The notes under the pieces were generated by a model, which saw only the letters and a program-made list of their open reading frames with translations, was not told the origin of the DNA and searched no databases. Of a stretch of 64,000 bases of DNA, positions 10,381 to 23,689 are shown one piece after another. A program made the position numbers and the translations under genes. Each line of letters opens with the position of its first letter. Positions within the stretch are counted from its first letter, which is position 1. This DNA is from Juglans regia (lineage: Eukaryota > Streptophyta > Magnoliopsida > Fagales > Juglandaceae), in assembly GCF_001411555.2 (NCBI RefSeq), contig NC_049901.1, positions 14,609,190 through 14,673,189 of the forward strand. The letters are read 5' to 3'.

Positions 10381-12389
10381 TGTAGCTGTGGAGAGTAGTC
10401 TCCTTTTAAAGAAAGACACTAGAATTCCATGTAGTGTCTTTGTTGCATTAAATTCTTGTTTTCTATACACTTTCTTTTCACCTGCCATATTTAGTCCTAT
10501 GATTCTTGGCTGTTCTCAATTTGTGCTTGAGACTTTGGAAATGTTATTTTTGGTCAGTTAAGGGTTGTTCTCTTATTTTGCAAAATGTAAGCATTTCGAA
10601 GCTGATTGTTACTTAAGATAGCTCTTCACTTACAATGACATCCATTCATATATATATATATATATACATACACACATACTAGGACTGAGCAACGTGCACG
10701 TTTGTCTAGTTGGGTGAGACAAGATTTTTAATAAAAAAATATGAGTTCTTACAAAAAAAAACTAATTAATGCATAAAAAAAGAAAATTTTAAGAAATATC
10801 TTTGGATAATTATAAGTTAGTGAAGTTTAATAATTACATGTTTTGATAGATTAGAAAACAAAAAGATTTGTTCAAATCTTTTGTTCATTCAATCTTCTAT
10901 GGAATTAATTGAGAGCACATCCAATTTTTTGTGACGCTATTGCTTGAGTTGATCAAGGTCTGAATCACTTATTCTCTTTGTGAAGTCTGTGTTACAATGT
11001 TCTCTAAATATGTTAATTTTATATAAGTTTATTGCTGGCCACTTTTGTGCATTATGTAATGCAGCACATTAACTTTGAAAGAATAGATAACTCAGTAATC
11101 ATGTGATCACAATAACTTTTGTTAAATAATAGTCAATTATAACAAATAAAAAGTGTATTCAATTATGAGAGTTAAATTTTGAAATGCTATTTATTGATCA
11201 ATGATATATTAGATGGGACTTCCAAACCTTTTTTCTTGTTTTCAGGAGGAGGGGGGGAGATGCAACGTAAAACTGTATATTCTTCCCATTTCTGGTTTTG
11301 AATGATTTTTATTTAATTGTGTGAGTTAGTGGTATTCCCAAAGTTTATATATTTCTCTGTTGGACAGGAAATGTTATGTCAAGTTTTATAGAAAACTACT
11401 ATATATTCACAAAATAAAGTTTTGAACTCATTTTTACTCGGTACCTTTGGTGGATGGACAACCCCAATGTAATTATTTAAAAGAATCCATTGGTTTCCTG
11501 TAAATGCTGCTCGACCTACCATCTTGAAAATTTTAATAAAAAGTGGCACTTATGGGCTTAGTTTAAGGAAAAACACTTGAATAAAGATAGCAATTAGAAA
11601 TGAATAAAGTAAAAGAATAATGACTTTTTGCTTGTTGACATGAATCACACAAGTGATATTTATTGGACTCAAAAGGTAAATTAAATTTGGAGACAATTTG
11701 ACGAATGATGTGAAATGTGAGACTCCAAAAATTAGTGTGTTTTAATTTATTTATTAGTATTTTTATTGTTTATTTTATTTTATTTTTATTAATTGCTTTT
11801 TAGGTTTGGGTCTTTTGTGTAGTGGGTTAGGATAGGGTTTTTTGTGTTGTGATCTGTTTTGAGGCCGGGGGGGTGGAGAACAAGCCCAGCCCGTGGCAAG
11901 TGAGCCCAACCCCTCTTAAACACTACCATTTAAGCTTGTCTAACATCACTTCCTATGGATTGTAGAGCAGTAAATTTAATTTTCATACCATAGTGTCCAT
12001 TATGCACATCCACTGCCCCATCACTCCAAACATTTCACCGCATTAACTCATTTTCTCTCTCTTTCCTAATAGTAGAAAAGAAACATCCGCCACCATTTCA
12101 CCATCTTGACTTTTAGAACACGTATAGTGGCCATCATATACATCCATAAAAGCCAGAAGATATGCCAAATTCTTATATAGTATATTAACTTTTAAGACAA
12201 TCTTACACCATAATCATGATTATCATATAACAAATCTTTTGATTAAGATAGGCTAAGCTTCTCATATACAGTAATGGGCTTGAGAAATAAATCCTCCCAC
12301 GAAGAAACATATAGTGTATTAGTTTTTAGATATAAAATTGTGACCTTGTATAGGTGTCATCCCCAAAAGTTAGTGAATGTTTAGAACTT
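10381..12389. other. Intergenic, no gene seen
   Basis: The stretch is AT-rich without convincing coding sequence. It holds a short (AT)n/(AC)n tract near 10648-10676 and a 22-base palindrome, AAAAGATTTG-TT-CAAATCTTTT, at 10861-10882. Nothing else is recognised. Confidence 0.5.
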
Positions 12390-12429
12390 GTTGGCCACAA
12401 AGTTGGCCACCTCTCTAACTTGTTGCTTG

Positions 12430-13713
12430 TTTTTCTTTTCAAATTATTGTTTTATTCAGGACCTACTTTCTTGGATAACGATTGGGAAGGGTGAACTAAG
12501 AAATGGCCTCTACCATCTGCTCTGCACAGACATCTCTCCCTCAGCACTGACCAGTTTTCTCTCCCATTACTCACACCAAAATATTTCAGCTTTGCACACT
12601 ACCACAAATAATGTAACTAGTTCTGACCTATGACATTGTCGCCTTGGTCATTTATCTTTTCCTAGGTTGAAATTAATTTCTAACCCTATTGTTAAGAACC
12701 ACATTTCAAATATTAATGACAAGCCTTGCAACATTTGTCCATTGACAAAATTTCATCGCCTCCCTTTTCAAGAAAGTTCTCATGTCTCTACTAGAATTTT
12801 TGAAATTATACATTGTGATCTTTGGGAACCCTGTCCCACAATTACACATGATGATTCTAAACATTTTCTAACTATAGTTGATGATTTTTCCAAAACCACT
12901 TGGTTGTATTTACTTGCCAACAAAGTTGAGACCAGAAAATGCATTGAATCATTTTACAATGTAGTGGACACACAATTTGGAGTTAAGATTAAAATTTTAA
13001 GAAGTGATAATGGTGCTGAATTTCATATGAGGGATTTCTTTAATAAAAAGGGTATTATTCACCATAGAAGTTGTGTTGAAACCCCTCAACAAAATGGTGT
13101 TGTTGAGAGGAAATGTCAACATTTACTTAATGTTGCTCGTGCACTTAGGTCTCAAGTTGGTCTACCTCTACAATATTGGAATGAATGTGTTTTGACAGCA
13201 ACATACATTATTAACAGACTTTCCACACCAATTTTAGAAAATAAAACTCCATATGAGCTTCTTTTTAACCAAAAACCAGCTTATGCTCATATGAGAGTTT
13301 TTGGCTCATTATGTTTTGCAGCTACACTTTCTAATGGTAGGAAGAAATTCGACCCTAGAGGTCGAAAGTGTGTCTTCCTTGGTTACCCTTTTGGAACCAA
13401 GGGATACAAGCTCTTAGATCTTCAAAGAAACACAATTTTTATTTCAAGAGATGTGGTGTTTCATGAGAACATTTTTCCCTTTCAAACAAATGCTCCAAAC
13501 CATCCCTCCACTTCATTAAATCCATTAGCATTTGACTTCCACCCTCCTCCACCTACCCAGTTTGATTCCCAACCTATCCCCATTACTTCTCCAATTCTCA
13601 CCCTTGAAACTGAACCTACAAGTTCAGTCCCATCACCTTCTTCAACTTCATCAACTTCATCTGATACCTCAAATGACACTAGTCCTAGCCAACCTCCACT
13701 TGCACCTTTTTGA
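12430..13713 (+). pseudogene. Copia GAG-pre-integrase and integrase
   Basis: One reading frame runs through this part with two nonsense codons. The GAG-pre-integrase HCRLGHLSFPRLKLI starts at 12634 and the zinc-binding CNICPLTKFHRLPF follows. The integrase core has all three catalytic residues: D in HCDLW, D in SDNGAEF, E in GVVERK. A proline/serine-rich linker follows. The first stop, TGA 12631-12633, sits where the family has tryptophan (TGG). The second, TGA 13711-13713, precedes RFTRVRTAPQ, where arginine CGA is likely. Both are single transitions, so the copy looks fairly young although dead. Confidence 0.85.
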
Positions 13714-15290
13714 AGGTTTACTAGAGTTAGGACAGCCCCACAATATTTGCAAGACTTTCATTATCAACAGGCCATACTTACAAGCACTGACCAATCGATG
13801 TCCAAGGTTGTAACAGCTCCAAATGGTAAGGTTTTTCTCTTGACTAATTGTCTCTCTTATCACAAATTTACTCACCCTTTTCAAGTTTTCTCTTCCTCAC
13901 TTTCCATACACTTTGAGCTCACCTCTTATAAGCAAGCATTAAAACATCTTAATTGGTGCAAAGCTATTGAATATGAGATTGCAGCATTGGAATACAACAA
14001 CACTTGGACAATCACTGACCTCCCTGCAGGTAAAGATGCAATTGATTGTAAATTTGTGTATAAAGTTAAGTTTAAATCTGATGGGACTATGGAAAGATTA
14101 AAAGCTCGATTAGTAGCTAAAGGCTACACACAACTAGAAATGGTTGATTATATCGAGACATTCTCACTAGTTGTAAAACTTGTAACTGTGAGATGTTTGC
14201 TTAGTGTGGCAGTCGTTAAAGGATGGCATTTACATCAATTTGATGTAAACAATGTCTTTTTCAATGGGGATCTAGAAGAGGAAATTTATATGAAAAAGCC
14301 TTTTGGTTATGACAAAGGGAAACCTCATCAAGTTTGCAAATTACTCAAAAGTCTCTGTGGGCTTAAAAAAGCCTCTAGGCAATGGTATTCAAAATTCTCT
14401 TCATCTCTCATTGCTTTCGGTTTCATCCAATCCAAAGCTGACTATAGTTTATTCACTAAGCAAGATGAGAATTCTTTTACTGCCCTATTGGTCTATGTGG
14501 ATGATATAGTTGTTGCTAGTAATTCCCAACCATGCATAGATTCTGTTCGAGTCTTTTTGAACAACAAATTCAAAATTAAAGACCTTGGTTGTTTAAGATA
14601 TTTTTTGGGCTTAGAAATTGCTAAATCTATCAAGGGAATCCACATTTGTCAAAGAAAATATGATTTGGATGTATTAGCTACTTTGGCATGCTTGGTTGCA
14701 AACCACTCAAACTTCCAATTGACCAAAACTTCAAACTCATCAAAGATCAATGCACTTTACTTTCTGATCCATGTGTATATCGAAGGCTCATTGGTAGACT
14801 CCTCTATTTGACAGTCACTCAACCAGATCTCTGCTTTGCTGTCCAACTTCTTAGTCAGTTCATGGACAAACCAACTTCTTCTCATTTGGCAGCAGCTTAC
14901 AAAACTTTGAGATACATCAAAACAGCTCCCGGTCAAGGCATTCTTCTCTCATCTTCATCTCAACTACAACTTAAGGCTTATTGTGATTCAAATTGGGCCT
15001 CTTGTCCAGATTATGGTCGCTCAACTACAAGTTATTGTGTCTTCTTAGGTGACTCTTTAGTTTCTTGGAAATCCAAGAAACAAACCACTATATCACGATC
15101 CTCAGTTGAAATCGAATACAGGTCAATGGTAGCCACATGTTGTGAGTTAACTTGGCTTCGTTATTTGCTCACTGATCTTGGTATTAATCATCCACAAGCT
15201 GCTCTACTTTTTTGTGACAATCAACCCGTACTCTACATTGCTGCAAACCCAGTGTTTCATGAGACAATGGTCAAGCTACAACTCGTATTG
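13714..15290 (+). pseudogene. Copia reverse transcriptase and RNase H
   Basis: The reverse transcriptase continues in the same frame as the integrase. NTWTITDLPAGKDAIDCKFV, KARLVAKGYTQ, HLHQFDVNNVFFNGDLEEEI and the catalytic LLVYVDDIVVAS are all readable. A frameshift near 14685 moves the rest to another frame, where MLGCKPLKLPIDQN, RSTTSYCVFLGDSLVSWKSK and TTISRSSVEIEYRSM mark copia RNase H. After NPVFHE the conserved HIEIDCH tail is missing, so the 3' end is deleted. It would copy retrotransposon RNA into DNA if intact. Confidence 0.85.
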
Positions 15291-15299
15291 TACAAGCTT

Positions 15300-15560
15300 C
15301 ATCAGAATAACTACAAGTCGTTTTACATAACTATCTCCAGCATTCTTTTATTTATTCTTCTAGTGTGTTCCTATGTAAATATTCCCTTGCTGACAGTAGG
15401 TAATACCGTGGCTCTGTATAGTTAGTTAGAACTTTCCTTTTTTGTATAAAGTGGCCATTTATGGCACTTGTAATGTACACAACATAATCAATAGAAAAGA
15501 AAAGCTTTTTTCTCCATTGACCTGCTCTCTGCAAACCTTTATTCTTTTCTACTTTCTTAT
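15300..15560 (+). mobile_element. Possible 3' LTR remnant of the copia element
   Basis: The stretch after RNase H contains GTTAGTTAGAAC, TGTATAAAG near 15444, CTTGTAATGTACA and AATCAATAG, an arrangement common to the U3-R-U5 of short copia LTRs. No partner LTR is present, so this is inference. Confidence 0.35.
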
Positions 15561-16004
15561 AAGGTTTCAAATTTGAAACTCAAATCTCTATGGGATGAGG
15601 GGGGTTGCATTTGGTGGCTGGAGGTGATGCACAGGGCTGCCGTGCACCTTGGCTTCTGACGGAACAAGGGCCGTAAAGTGGAGAGAGAGAGAGAAGATAG
15701 GACATTAGGTTGAGAGAGAACTCAGAGGAGAGAGGGAATCGGGAACGAGAGAGAGAGGGATTTGCACTCGGGAATAATGAAATAAAAAACCTGCATATAT
15801 ATATATATATAATTTAACATGCTCATCTATTCTACATGGGTTGGTGGGCACATTATTGTGTTTATTAATGGCTAGTAACCTCGGTGCATGTTTAGTTTGT
15901 TATGTTTGCATGACATAGGATTTTTTAATTTTTTTTAGCCTGCGTCTTTTCTCTCAAGTATCTGTGTAGGCGCAAATTGGCATGAGTGGCATGAGACTGT
16001 TCAT

Positions 16005-16100
16005 CCGGTCCCAGACCAAATACTCGGGTATAACCGAATCCGGGTTTTGAAATCCGGGATTCCGGATGGAATTGAAAATTCAGGCACTGGGTTCTAGCCT
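16005..16100. repeat. CCGG/CGGGT-rich arm, probable MULE-type end
   Basis: About 90 bp of short inverted words (ATCCGGTCCC, ACTCGGGTATAACCG, AATCCGGGTTTTG, ATCCGGGATTCCGGAT) precede an AT-rich stretch. This matches the arm-plus-core layout of the element at 4089-4810. No second arm was found, so it is a one-sided remnant at best. Confidence 0.35.
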
Positions 16101-17040
16101 TTTTTTTTATTATTATTAAAGCTATATGTATTAAATTTTTTTCCAGATTTCTTTTTTATTTTAGAAAATCCTACATGTATTAAATTTTTTTCAAAAACAA
16201 ATAATGTTGAAAATCATAATCCTAATGTATTAAAAATTTTCCATAATAATAAAAATATATCGAAATGAAAAATTAAATTTTATATAAAAAATAGTTAAAG
16301 CTATAAACAACTAATTACCTTTTTAATTAAATACATGTAAAAAAAATCCAATATTTATCAAGTAAAATACATGCAACACATAATATAATTTACTACATAT
16401 TACATTGTTTGATTTTTATAAAATACATTATAAAACACAAAATTATAAGATATAAATGACGTATTGTCGAGGTTTCTCATTTTGTAATCAGAAACAGCTT
16501 TGTCAAAAGTGCTTCTCACGTGCTGGCACATCATCGTCAGATCTTGGCATACATCTTTCAATCCTCATGCGCTGGAGCACCTGTAAAATTCCATCACAAG
16601 AACTCAAAATCATTATATTTTTTAAGAAAAAGGCTATTATGCCGCTCTAAACTAACCATTCAAATGTATTGCTTGGTGATTTTTTATTTTTTATTTTTTT
16701 ATTTAATAATTAAGAAAATAATTTTAAGTATATTAATGTATATTTTTATTTTTTAAAAAATATTTAAATTTATTAAAAAAATATAAATAAAAAAAATTAA
16801 AATACAATTAGCGATAAAGTGAAACGGATTCAAGTAGCCCAGACTCTTTTTAGAATGATGATATGCTCATTTTTAAAGACAAATGGCAATCTATTCTAGC
16901 ATCAATCAACATCAATAGATGTACCAAGCAGTAGCAGCAAATGCAGGTTTGTTTTGAATATATATATATATATATATATAATATTATAATAAGTTATTAT
17001 CCAATTATAAAGAGTAATTTTTGTTTTTGTTTTTTTTATT

Positions 17041-17215
17041 AAGTCTTGTTTTATTAAAAGATTTTTAAAATTTTTTATTATTTGACGTATAATTTTTTTT
17101 AGAATTTAATGAAGGATTATGTTTTATTAAAAAGTCTATAAGATTCTTGGCCATTTGACGTATATATCTTTTATAGAATTTAATGAAAGATCATATTTTA
17201 CTAAAATGCTATATT
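17041..17215. repeat. Degenerate tandem repeat, period about 74 bp
   Basis: The words TTTTATTAAAA, TTTGACGTATA and TAGAATTTAATGAA recur in the same order about every 74 bases (for example TGACGTAT at 17083 and 17156). Two full copies and a partial one are readable. Confidence 0.5.
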
Positions 17216-19599
17216 TTAATAATCTACAGTTAGATACTTTGTTAAGTTTAGATTTTTTTTTTTAACTTTAATTTTTATCTTTCTTTAATTTTTTTTTCAT
17301 ATAAATAAATTATTAACTTTTTATTTATTTTTATTTAAATTATTATGTCAGCTACACTCCAAAAGCTTTATATTTTTCGAAATCATCAGTACAAAAAACT
17401 ATATATCTATATTATATATGAAGAAAAGACAATGTTCTGTAAAGAAATCTAGTTCAAATATCTGGATTGGAATCTTATGGGATTTTATAGTCACTGTCAC
17501 CAAACTATCATTAGCCCTTTTTACCAGTACCTTCAAAGGTACTCCCACCCCTGTCTCCCATTATCTCTCAATAATTTGCAATAGATTCACCACCATCAAC
17601 AAAACAACACAATCAATTAAAATGTAAGCATCAAATTAGGATAATACTACGTGTAATCATAAAATATATAAATATCATATAATTATTTTTAAAAAAATAA
17701 AATTTATTATTAAAAAATTAATTTTCTTTTTATATGAATTTTATATTTATTCAATTTTTTTAAAGTGATTATATAACTCTTGCATACTCACGACTGCAAT
17801 TATCATTTCTCATCAAATAATTTTAAACATAAGTCTCACATTCTACACACTACTTAAAATTATGTAATTTTACTCTCATATTTTATATTTTAAAAAAATA
17901 AAATCATATATTTTTAAGTAATCGATGTACATAGTATAGAACTTCTATATAGCACAACTCTAATTTTACACCCTATCTTTATTTTCAATGGACATTTTTG
18001 CACACCAGAATCTAGTCCCTTGACTCCCTTCTTTTTAAAAGGTAAAGATTCTTTTATAATTTGTATTTATAATTTGTATTATTATTGTTATTATTATATT
18101 TTTACGGGCCCAACCAGGTGGTTCTTCTGCTATGGTTTTTACTCTTGGTAGGGGAGGGGGCTACACAATTGAATAATAATGAAATAGTTTATCATAATAG
18201 TGACATATTTATAAATATTAATAAAATAATCTTAAAAAATCTGGAAACAGTTATATTCCAAAACTCAACCTTAAAGTCCAAAGTCCAAACATGAGAACAA
18301 ATAGAATTCGCTTCTATTTTCCCTGATCTAATAAAATATTTAAAGTCGATACTTTTCTGACATAAATTCATCCCTCATAACAGCTTCTTAATTAAAAACA
18401 ATGACAGATTTTATCATGGTGGGTGGCCTGCATTGAGTGTTAATAGTTTTAAATGGAGTGGTAAATGCCGTGTCTCATGCATATACGTGTCAACTGAGAA
18501 CATTCATAGGTTTGGATTGAATTTATGGCGATTTCAATATAATTGGTAATTGTTTTTAATGATATCAATAAATTCTTGGTACGTATAGGTAAGGACAATG
18601 GTTACTCACAATCATTTTTTTTTCTTTTTAAGCGAAAAGGAGAGGCGAATGCGATTAGCGTAGCAATTTTCTTAAAGAGCGATCATAAGAGCCTCTTTTC
18701 ACTGTAAAATATACGGTTTAAACCATAATTATTGCCTCAAGAGCGAATCCGTCACTACAGCACCCCCAATCACAATGATAAGCTTGATTTGCGAAGAATA
18801 GTAGATTTTGTTTGATGCAAAGAATTACACTTGGACTTTTTTTCATTTATACTATTGACAATTGTTGTAACTTATACTCAATTTTGTATCAACCCTACTA
18901 AATTAAAAAGTATGCAGAAGTTTACGTACTGGACCATAAATCCTATCCAGTTTAAATAGATACATGCATGTACTTATTAAATTTTTTTCTTCTGAATTTA
19001 ATTTTAGACATGTATATCCAACGTCTTTACTAACGTAAATTAAAGTGTGTCTGCTTAATGCACTTCACTAGTTAGCTATCATTTGATTGGGATCTACTAC
19101 AAATCTGCATAGATTTTCTCATGAATTTGAAAATGGTTAGGGCTGAAAATCTTTAGATACAATTTAATTAAAAGGCAATAAATATTGATCATGTAGCTAA
19201 TACAACAATTAGGAATTTAGGAAACATCGTTTGAACTATTGCTATATATATGTTGATGCATGCAGTCAACGTTCCACGTTCGCTTCAATATATATTTGAG
19301 CCTAATGAATATTTTTGGGACTTTTCCGGGCCCCCTGTAGATCCCAAGATGAATACTTTATGGCCGCTGAGATCTAGCATATATTTGTTAATGTTTTCGT
19401 TTCTCTACGTTGTTTAGGGTCACTGCTTTCAAGAATATATTCATAGGGTTGCATGGTTGTTACGTACTCATGTGGCCGAAGGTGCAAAATGAAATGTTTT
19501 TTTTTTTTTTTTTACCTAAAAAGTTCCAATTTCTTGGCTATCTTTATCTTCTTCTTTTTATTTTTTATTTTATATATATATATATATATATTTAAGCAA

Positions 19600-20450
19600 G
19601 CATGTATATTTCATTAGAAAAAATGATAGAAGAGGAGGGGTGAAGTTCTCCAATAAACACCCCAGAACAATAACAATAATACAAAGTGGTGGATAAAAAA
19701 GAAAAAAAAAATTTTTGCGATCAATTTCCTAGTCTCCACCCATGTCCTACAAAGAGGATGCCGTCTTAAAAGACAAAAATCTATTGGCAAAAAATTGCAA
19801 ACAATGGAAACACCACTGGTAGCGGTAGAACCTCCGTTGAAAGCAGTGAGAGTGGTGAGTGCACTGTTACTTATTGTCTTGAGATAATTTTTGGAGAGAT
19901 CCACAGTCCCTTCATCGAGATCACGATTTAGGGAAAGTGATAACATAGTAGAAAATCCGGCGTCAAATGGACCAATATGCTGATCATCTGCATTCCTGCG
20001 CTCTTGTGATGGTGCGTGGCAGCCACGCGCCGGTGAGATGGAGACGGGGTGGCCAAGATCTGGAAGATCACAGTGAGACGAAGTTGCTGGTACGGCGCGT
20101 GTAGCCATCAAAAGCATCATTGCGCGGTGGTGCATGAAGGCCACACGCCAAGCTTTTTGGCGCAACTCCACTCTATCCCAATAGATCAACAACTGTAGGA
20201 TGGGGTGGTGGGGCGTGTGTAGGCGGATGGCGGCACGAGAGCAACATATCTGACCAAAACCGAACTAGTGGAGGGAGGAGGGAAAAAACACTACCTTAAA
20301 AGTGTATACACAGTGTGAAAATTGAAAGGAGAAGGAGAGGAGGGTGAGAGGAACAACTCCACCCTCCTCTCCGGCAGCGGCTCTCATGAAAATGGAGTTT
20401 TCTAGAGAGAAGACAGATATTCTCTCTCTAAAGAAAAGTAAAAGCAACTC
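19600..20450 (-). other. Unidentified transcript-like unit
   Basis: GC content is higher than in the flanks and a 192-codon open stretch lies at 20192-19614 on the minus strand. It contains SLSLNRDLDEGTVDLSKNYL and has no domain I recognise. T-runs on the plus strand at 19498-19515 and a nearby (AT)n tract would be a poly(A)-like end of a leftward transcript. A purine/pyrimidine-rich stretch at 20270-20440 (GAGAGAAGACAGATATTCTC) precedes it. It could be a non-coding retroelement derivative or a retrocopy; I do not claim a protein. Confidence 0.3.
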
Positions 20451-20581
20451 AATTTTTTGGCAATCTGAAGGTGTAAATTACCTACTCACCAAATTAAAAA
20501 ATAATAATAATCCAATATTAAACAAACTATAGACTAATGCTTGATTTATACTATCCTTGCTATAATGTCGACAATTTTAGG

Positions 20582-21821
20582 GCCTACAAGAAAATAGGCT
20601 TTTTGCAGTGCCTAAGTTCGCTGCAAAAGTGCCTAGAATCGACGCTAATAATTTTCATCGACGGTGTTGTCTTAGTTGCAGGTTGGACGCCAACAAAGCG
20701 TCACAGAAACTTTTCATTGATTCTCAAATGATGTCACAAATAAAATTTATTTACAAAATTACAATTACTGCCACAAACGACCAATTTAATATCGCAAAAA
20801 GCCTAACTTCAGCATTTAGCCCGTGTCATATCGTTGGAACAAATAATTACCATCGATTTCATTTCGCCATAATGAAATATATAGTCGCCACAAATAATGT
20901 TGCATTTTTCTCTGCGATATGCAAAAATGCCTGAGAGAAGTTTTTTTGAGGCAATTAACTTCGCCGACAATGGATCTTTATTATTTGCGACGATGTGAAT
21001 AACTCGTTGAAAGAAGGTTTTTTCGACATATTATTTTTTTCGCCGGGTGAATCTTAATCGTCACTAATGATGATGAATCATTTGTTGTATAAATGTTATT
21101 TCCGACTTAATGAACTCGCTGGAATTAAATTTTTTTTCCATGGGATAAAATCGCCGGTAATGGAGAATCTGGTGTAGAAACAATTTGAAATTATGGAAAT
21201 GATGGTGGAATGGCCGCAAATATTTTTCTGGTGGCTCTCTATAGCTTAAATGTTCAATGGCCAATGTCGGTAATTGGCCATTGAAATTATTCTTTCTATA
21301 GTTCCAATATTTGTAAATCCATACGATCAATTACAACAATTTTGAATTCTGTCTAAATTGCCAAAAGTTATTACCAAATATAGTTTTTCTTCCTGAGCCA
21401 TATATGGATATTATTTTTGTAGACATGATTGAAATAATGTGGGCTATGAAAATGTAATAAACCATACTCAACGAGATACTAGCTAGTAATTGATAAATGA
21501 TACTTTCCATTCATTGTTCAACTGTAGTGGAGAACTGTTCAAATATTGTAACTGATACAATATCTTATAGGCTTTAACCTTGTTGTCTAACAGTTAAACA
21601 TGATATTGTCCAAATATTATAACAGAAGTTATTTACATTAATGGGCAGCATCCATATGAGTCTGGCTAGTTTGGATTGCTTCAATACGATTTCCAACAAT
21701 TGACACTGAACTACCTTTCAAGCGAAAACGATTATTTCCTGTCAAAATGAGTCTGTTTTTATCGCAAATAGTCGTTATCGTCACAAATAATCCGTCACAA
21801 GTGCATATTTTTCTTTTAGTG
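20582..21821. mobile_element. Non-autonomous CACTA (En/Spm) element
   Basis: The left end reads CCTACAAGAAAATAGGC. The right end, on the minus strand, reads CCACTAAAAGAAAAATATGC, so both ends share CTA.AAGAAAA.TA.GC after alignment. Subterminal zones are full of degenerate GTCGCCACAAATAA / CGTCACAAATAAT / TTTTTGCAG words in both orientations, as expected for transposase-binding arrays of this superfamily. There is no transposase ORF. A 3-bp target-site duplication could not be read with certainty. Confidence 0.6.
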
Positions 21822-23379
21822 GATCACTTACATGCATATATTAGTTCTCTAACATCTAGCCTATATGCCTTGAAAATCAAGTCATCAAATGATGAGATAT
21901 TGATTACCTTGAATTGGATAACCTTAATGTGAACATATGCAGCCATCAATATGCCACTCAACCAATGAACGTGCCAAAAACATTTCTTTCCACTAATGAC
22001 CAAACTCACTTTTTCAATATGGAACACCATACCAACCCTTTACTACATGCACACACTGCCTTTTATTTTACTATAGAGATTCCATTATTTGCTTAACTTC
22101 AACCTATCATAGATATCATTACCACTTTGCATACAATGAATGTTACTAAAATTGCATTAAGGTATGTGTGATTAACCTTATAGGACCACAATCAATTGTA
22201 TTCCTATCATACATCAGCATGATGTTTAAAGGGCTAAGATGTTTATGATACCTTTCAACATTTTTTATGCAAGCTAATCAGGTTGGCATCATCTAAAAGA
22301 TTATATCATATGAAAGAAGTATAACTTGCCAAGATAAGATTAAAATCTATAAGGTTTACAAAACTTGGCTTCCAAGTTAGGTGGCCATAAGCAAGTTTAA
22401 CAACCTAATACCAGTCATATGTGATTCAAACTCAGCATATAGCTAGGTAGATCAAAATTGCATCTAAGGATCAACTTCAAGCCAAAAAAGAGGTCTTCTT
22501 CAACCCTTTCATGCAAAGACTTGTGTAACTCTTGATTAAGACGATAGCAAACTTTAACTAAATACACAGGAGCTGGTCATGACCTTCATGTCTATACCAT
22601 GAGGACAAAACTTCATATATTATGCGTAGGTACAAAATAAGACTGGAAAGCCAAGTTTGTTGAATTTATCAAAATGTTTCATACAAAGTAACTCTTTTGC
22701 ATTACTTGTAAGAACCCAGTGTGAGATATATCTTGACCAACAGTCCAATAACAGAAATACCTATTTACCACATGTTTTAAGTACTACCAACTCTTGGATA
22801 AAGGCATGCAACATCTATATTGCATTCTGAGAGTTTATCCAACAGTGCAGCTAAGCAACACGTCACCTGTAAATACATCAAAAACAAAAATTGTGATTAA
22901 CAAGCTTTTTTAACTCATTTAACATGTTTTAATTCCCTTCTAATTATGTGCAAAAAGCTGAAATCCAAAATCCAAGTTTAACAACCATATGTGCATTATA
23001 ATATGGTTTTACTTACATAATCACCATCCACGATGAGAATCCCCAAACATTGTGAAACTCCTAGTACACCATCCTTTATGAGCCAAATAAGCCAAACAAC
23101 ACCACAAAAGCTAGATGCTAATAAATAACTACTACATTGCATGTCACTACTTGTTACCTTTAAAAAAAATACAGTGTGTTCCATGAAGCTCAGATGCCAG
23201 CATATTCATCTAAAAAAAAAAGAGAAAATACATGCTTCTAAACAATGTCCTAATTAAGCAACTCCCTGAGTCTCCCAGTGAGACTCTCCCTGGGACTGCC
23301 TCTCGGACATATAATTGTTCATAAACTTGCCATACTCAACTCGTCTCTGCAAAAGTTACTAACATCTACCCTTAATTCC
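21822..23379. other. No recognisable gene; perhaps decayed transposon interior
   Basis: I see no conserved coding sequence. Its position between a CACTA element and a CACTA-associated ORF remnant makes decayed transposon DNA likely, but nothing in the sequence proves it. Confidence 0.3.
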
Positions 23380-23560
23380 TTAAACTGATTCTTGTAATAC
23401 TAAACTTCCTTTTGATGTCTTTCCACTATTTCAACAAATTGTTTCTTGCGTTCACGCTCAGTTACTTTAGTAGACTCCGATATTATCATCTCTCATAGTC
23501 CTCTAGCATACCCTACTCATTGACCCAATACCTCCCTAAACATAAAAGTTGCCGCCTCTA
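23380..23560 (-). pseudogene. CACTA-associated coiled-coil ORF tail, decayed
   Basis: On the minus strand the translation runs MFREVLGQ, stop, VGYARGL, stop, EMIISESTKVTERERKKQFV, then EIVERHQKEV. The GYARGL motif followed by a charged coiled coil resembles the C-terminus of the plant Transposase_24 proteins that accompany En/Spm elements. Two in-frame stops break it, and no upstream domain is readable. Assignment rests on my recollection of that family, so it is moderate. The tail may come from the same or another CACTA copy as 20582-21821. Confidence 0.45.
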
Positions 23561-23689
23561 TGGTACAAACATTAAAGAATAATGAGGGACATCAATAACC
23601 CAATATGTTGGTAATGGATTTGAAATTATTGTAAAAATAGAAAGCTCCCATCGATAAAAGTCTACAAATGATTAACTCCGGCACTGAAA

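Larger units (their letters stand above)
12390..15560 (+). mobile_element. 5'-truncated Ty1/copia retrotransposon
   Basis: The order is GAG-pre-integrase, integrase, reverse transcriptase, RNase H, the diagnostic copia order (integrase before RT). gag and protease are absent: homology begins at about 12440 (CFIQDLLSW), so the 5' part is truncated. The 3' end after RNase H is deleted and followed by an LTR-like tail with TGTATAAAG and polyadenylation-like words near 15440-15500. No 5' LTR was found. Confidence 0.85.
15561..19498. other. Intergenic, AT-rich, with simple repeats
   Basis: No gene is supported. The region holds GA-rich sequence at 15680-15770, (AT)n at 15796-15812 and 16959-16982, and a CCGG-rich arm at 16005-16100. 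An AT-rich block at 16670-16800 resembles one at 30430-30570, and a degenerate tandem repeat lies at 17041-17215. Confidence 0.45.
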
